A DNA stretch of 64,000 nucleotides from Promethearchaeota archaeon (GTDB taxonomy: Archaea > Asgardarchaeota > Lokiarchaeia > Sigynarchaeales > SOKP01): contig JABXKC010000009.1 of the NCBI GenBank assembly GCA_013375495.1, positions 38,773-102,772 on the forward strand, in the 5' to 3' direction. Each line of letters begins with the position of its first letter. The first letter of the stretch is position 1. The notes beneath the pieces were generated by a model. The model saw only the letters and a program-made list of their open reading frames with translations, was not told where the DNA came from and made no database searches. The position numbers and the translations under genes are program-made. Below are positions 61,117 to 64,000 of this stretch, piece after piece.

Positions 61117-63405
61117 CTATTTATACAAGTTTGAATCGCTTTCTTTTATTTTTTGGTCTTGACCAATTTGTTTTGCTAAAGTTTCATACTTGTCGATAGT
61201 TTCTTTTTGTAAGGTTGAGCCAACTTTCGAAAGTGCATACTCAAAATGCTTAAATTCCACAGCTTCAAAATCTTCCTTTTTCTCTCTTATAGCTTGCAAA
61301 CCTGCTTCTCTGCATAAGTTTTCTAAATCTGCTCCACTGTATCCCTCAGTCATTAAAGCTATATTTTTTAAAGAAACATTTTCTTTTAAAGGCATATTTT
61401 TTGAATGTACTTCTAATATCTTGATTCTTCCTTCATAATCTGGAGCTACTACATAAAGTATTTTATCGATTCTTCCCGGGCGTAATAGTGCGGGATCAAC
61501 TAAATCTGGACGATTTGTGCTTGCTAAGATAATTATACCGGTATTGCTCTCGATTCCATCCATTTCAGTTAAGAGTTGGGTTATAACTGTATCATATACT
61601 GCAGATCCCTTCCAACCTCCTCGACTGGTTGTAAGGGCTTCAATTTCATCAAAATATATAATTGATGGTGCTAATTCTCGAGCTTTAGCAAATATCCCTC
61701 TTATGTTTTTTTCAGATTCCCCGACCCATTTCGACATTAACTCAGGGCCCTTGACAGTAATAAAGTTCGAGTGCGTTTCGGTGGCTACAGCCTCCGCTAA
61801 AAGCGTTTTCCCACAACCTGGAGGTCCAAAAAGTAATATACCACCAACAGGCCGAATTCCCGCTTTTTTGAACAATTTTGGATGGATTAATGGCCATTCT
61901 ACGGATTCAGTTAATTCCCGTTTTATATCTTCTAAACCTCCAATATCATTCCAAGTAACTTCGGGGATCTCTCTTATATATTCTCTTAAAGCAGATGGTT
62001 TAATTTCTTTAAGAGCTTTTTCAAAGTTTTTATCTTTCACAAATAATTTTTGAATAATTTCAACAGGAATAGTTTCATCGATGTTAATTTCGGGTAATAT
62101 GTCTCTTATAGCGTCCATAGCAGCTTCTCTAACGAATGCCATGATATCAGCCCCAACAAATCCATGACTAATTTCAGAATATAAATCGATGTCAACATCA
62201 GCTTCCATTGGCATTCCCCGCGTGTGAATTTTAAAGATTTCATTTCTAGCTTTTTTATCTGGTACTCTAAACTTTATTTCAGTATCAAACCGTCCTGGTC
62301 TTCGTAAGGCTGGATCAATCGCATCAATTCGATTTGTAGCACCGATAACTATAACACCTTCTCTACCCTTCATCCCATCAAGCAGAGTAAGTAGCTGAGA
62401 CACAACGCGTCTTTCAACTTCTCCTGTAACTTCACTTCTTTTAGGGGCGATCGAGTCGAGTTCATCAATAAATATTATCGTAGGTTCGTGTCTTTCCGCT
62501 TGATTAAAAATATTTTTTAAATTCCTCTCGCTATCTCCGTAAAATTTGCTCATAATTTCAGGTCCATTTATTATGAGGAAATGAGCGTTCGCCTCTTGAG
62601 AGACAGCTTTAGCCATTAAAGTTTTCCCTGTTCCAGGAGGACCGTGAAAAAGTACTCCCTTTGGTGGTTCTATATTCAATCTCCGAAATAGTTCGGGATG
62701 CCTGATAGGTAATTCGATAACTTCTCTAATTCTTTGAATTTCGTCTGTTAAACCTCCAACATCGTCATAAGTAATGATTTCACCAGAAACATTTAGTAAA
62801 GCAATTTTTTTATTTATTTTTATCCTTGTGTCCCTTGTAAATCTGACTACCTCATCATTAGGTTTCGTATTTAACACTATTAATCTTAATGGTCCTAGGG
62901 TTGGTCTTCTCGAACCCCCTCCCATATTTAACATTCTCATAAATCCATTCATAGGATTATTTTGTTCGTTAGTTTTTATGAATGCTCCAGGGATATCAAT
63001 AATATCTCCCGCCATAATAGGCTTATCTATCAATTTCCCTTTTATTATATCAGCTTGTTTTTTAATATCGTAAATTTCCTTAGTTGGGGCAAGTTCTATT
63101 TCTCTAGCTGGTGAGGCGGGTGTGGGTTGTACCGTAACATATTCTCCAATAGTAGATCCTAAATTTAATCTTTGAATTCCATCTATTCTAATAATTTCTT
63201 TTCCCTTGTCAGCAAAACTCGCTACAACAATTCCCGCAGTTCTCTTTCTGCCAATAATCTCTATTATATCACCAGTTGCTAATCCCAGATTATCCAATAT
63301 AGTTTGTTCTATATAGCATAAGCTTCTTCCACTGCGGCTTGGTTCTAACCTTTCTACTCTTAGTTTTGCTGTTCTTTTTCTACTTTCTATAGTCATTTTA
63401 TTCAA
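61117..63405 (-). CDS. cdc48: Cdc48/p97-type AAA ATPase
   Basis: A hexameric protein unfoldase, 762 residues. N domain with double-psi barrel ([32 protein letters not shown]). D1 [20 protein letters not shown], Walker A GPPGTGKT, Walker [15 protein letters not shown], and [21 protein letters not shown]2: [20 protein letters not shown], Walker A GPPGCGKT, Walker [11 protein letters not shown], and [20 protein letters not shown]2 Walker B is F-D-E-I-E-A, where family members usually have D-E-L-D. Between the N domain and D1 is an extra loop with [18 protein letters not shown]. It feeds substrates to the proteasome in archaea. The start is ATG 63394-63396 (MTIESRK) or TTG three codons earlier. 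Confidence 0.95.
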   Translation of the reverse strand: MNKMTIESRKRTAKLRVERLEPSRSGRSLCYIEQTILDNLGLATGDIIEIIGRKRTAGIVVASFADKGKEIIRIDGIQRLNLGSTIGEYVTVQPTPASPAREIELAPTKEIYDIKKQADIIKGKLIDKPIMAGDIIDIPGAFIKTNEQNNPMNGFMRMLNMGGGSRRPTLGPLRLIVLNTKPNDEVVRFTRDTRIKINKKIALLNVSGEIITYDDVGGLTDEIQRIREVIELPIRHPELFRRLNIEPPKGVLFHGPPGTGKTLMAKAVSQEANAHFLIINGPEIMSKFYGDSERNLKNIFNQAERHEPTIIFIDELDSIAPKRSEVTGEVERRVVSQLLTLLDGMKGREGVIVIGATNRIDAIDPALRRPGRFDTEIKFRVPDKKARNEIFKIHTRGMPMEADVDIDLYSEISHGFVGADIMAFVREAAMDAIRDILPEINIDETIPVEIIQKLFVKDKNFEKALKEIKPSALREYIREIPEVTWNDIGGLEDIKRELTESVEWPLIHPKLFKKAGIRPVGGILLFGPPGCGKTLLAEAVATETHSNFITVKGPELMSKWVGESEKNIRGIFAKARELAPSIIYFDEIEALTTSRGGWKGSAVYDTVITQLLTEMDGIESNTGIIILASTNRPDLVDPALLRPGRIDKILYVVAPDYEGRIKILEVHSKNMPLKENVSLKNIALMTEGYSGADLENLCREAGLQAIREKKEDFEAVEFKHFEYALSKVGSTLQKETIDKYETLAKQIGQDQKIKESDSNLYK

Positions 63406-63596
63406 AATTTTTTTTTTTTCTCTACTCTAAAAGAAATAATGGTACTTTATTTTCTTTTGCATTATTTATTATAATGTGTCAGATTAGCTCATTTCAAGTA
63501 TTTTAAGAATTCTAGTCCGTTAAATGTTGTTTAAAAGCCCAATTTGATTATTGCCTCATGGGCTAGACTTCACTACTTTTATGGAAGATATAAGTT

Positions 63597-64000
63597 TTAG
63601 ATCTTTAGCTTTTTGTCTAAATATAATTTAAAATCTTCTAAGATCTTATTAACATCAAGTTCTTCATCTGTTCTAGATTTAATAAATGATTTCCTATATT
63701 CTAAAATTGCTTTTTTAGAATTATGATATTTCGGATTTTTTAATAGTTCACCAACAGATTTACGCGTTATTAAATCTAACTCCTCCCGAATTGAAGAAGA
63801 AGGTTTAGTTTGTAATAGTTGTTTACTCTTTTTTTGTTCTTGAAGATCTACAGTTAATTTGTTGCTTAAATTCTCTATAAATTGAATCCCATCACTGGTT
63901 TGAGTAATATCATAAGTATCGAATGGAGTGTCCCATTTATATTTATCAAAGTTGTCAAATTTATTGTAAATATTTTTAATAACTTTGTTAGGAATCGGTT
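63597..64000 (-). CDS. C-terminal part of a hydrophilic protein, truncated by the window end
   Basis: An open frame runs from the window end to TAA 63597-63599, giving 133 residues: SDGIQFIENLSNKLTVDL, SIREELDLITRKSVGELLK, and DEELDVNKILEDFKLYLDKK. It is charged and helical, with no cysteine pair or known motif. The gene begins beyond the window. It follows Cdc48's upstream region in the same orientation (about 190 bp apart). Family not recognised. Confidence 0.6.
   Translation of the reverse strand, partial: PIPNKVIKNIYNKFDNFDKYKWDTPFDTYDITQTSDGIQFIENLSNKLTVDLQEQKKSKQLLQTKPSSSIREELDLITRKSVGELLKNPKYHNSKKAILEYRKSFIKSRTDEELDVNKILEDFKLYLDKKLKI

Noticed and set aside
63530..63570. Hairpin AGCCCA/TGGGCT as tRNA fragment or terminator
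   Set aside because: No T-loop or D-loop consensus, and the loop of about 17 bases is not followed by a T-run on a useful strand.
1..64000. CRISPR arrays, tRNA genes and 16S/23S rRNA genes
   Set aside because: No regularly spaced short repeats, no T-arm consensus with matching acceptor stem, and no large rRNA sequence was found by eye on either strand.

Overview
This window is chromosomal DNA of an Asgard archaeon, most likely of the Lokiarchaeia type. The sequence is AT-rich and densely coding. Its information-processing genes are archaeal/eukaryotic (aIF1A, aIF2-gamma, Spt5, TFS, Cdc48, an FCF1-like PIN protein). It also carries eukaryote-signature families: two Ras/Rab-like GTPases, longin/roadblock-type proteins, an eL22-like ribosomal protein and a V4R/TRAPP-like protein beside a Rab-like GTPase. 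A tetraether-synthase-like radical SAM protein and a form III RuBisCO with its ribose-1,5-bisphosphate isomerase also fit. The assignment to Lokiarchaeia is inference; the Asgard assignment is well supported.

Layout. 0-8.8 kb: an interrupted acyltransferase-like membrane protein at the edge, an MrfA-like helicase, a tungsten aldehyde:ferredoxin oxidoreductase, a thioredoxin-like protein, a DUF4139 protein, a tiny four-cysteine coiled-coil protein and a sugar-nucleotide epimerase. 8.9-13.1 kb: three paralogous acyl-CoA dehydrogenases. 13.2-18.2 kb: longin/roadblock protein, Spt5, aIF1A, cupin, Fe-alcohol dehydrogenase, PIN protein and small GTPase. 18.5-28.4 kb: cupin, a PAS/GAF sensor, a candidate circularly permuted 5S rRNA gene, a gingipain-like surface peptidase, an aIF2-gamma with a fused HhH domain and a surface protein. 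28.7-34.7 kb: DHH phosphoesterase, DUF167, TFS, CitG-like protein, eL22, RuBisCO and R15P isomerase. 34.9-41.5 kb: UvrC, phosphohexomutase, ROK kinase, radical SAM protein, a candidate structured ncRNA and a hydrolase. 41.6-46.4 kb: a heterodimeric ABC exporter operon with its PadR-like regulator. 46.6-54 kb: DUF362 protein, a protein made of twelve 35-residue repeats, a longin-like protein, and a short GC-richer stretch with small zinc/cysteine proteins and a structured element. 54-64 kb: tetraether-synthase-like protein, V4R-like protein plus Rab-like GTPase, aminotransferase, M20 and M24 peptidases, Cdc48 and a truncated gene.

Most notable observations. (1) On the minus strand at 21724-21907 all the conserved 5S rRNA elements are present, but the 3' half precedes the 5' half. 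Helix I is closed by a UUCG tetraloop, and the new ends are held by a 14-bp stem. This reads as a circularly permuted 5S rRNA gene. (2) Four genes (aldehyde oxidoreductase, cupin, RuBisCO, R15P isomerase) have no ATG, GTG or TTG at their homology-supported start. Each has ATT, ATC or ATA placed 5-6 nt after a GGTGAT-type ribosome-binding site, suggesting regular use of AUH start codons. (3) aIF2-gamma carries an N-terminal helix-hairpin-helix domain of the RadA type. (4) Two small proteins 45 kb apart share the exact spacing C-x5-C-x5-C-x2-C. (5) One ABC half-transporter has about 220 Met-rich residues inserted into its nucleotide-binding domain.

Functional picture: an anaerobic heterotroph with ferredoxin-linked aldehyde oxidation, acyl-CoA metabolism, nucleotide salvage through RuBisCO, tetraether lipids and a eukaryote-like small-GTPase/longin toolkit.
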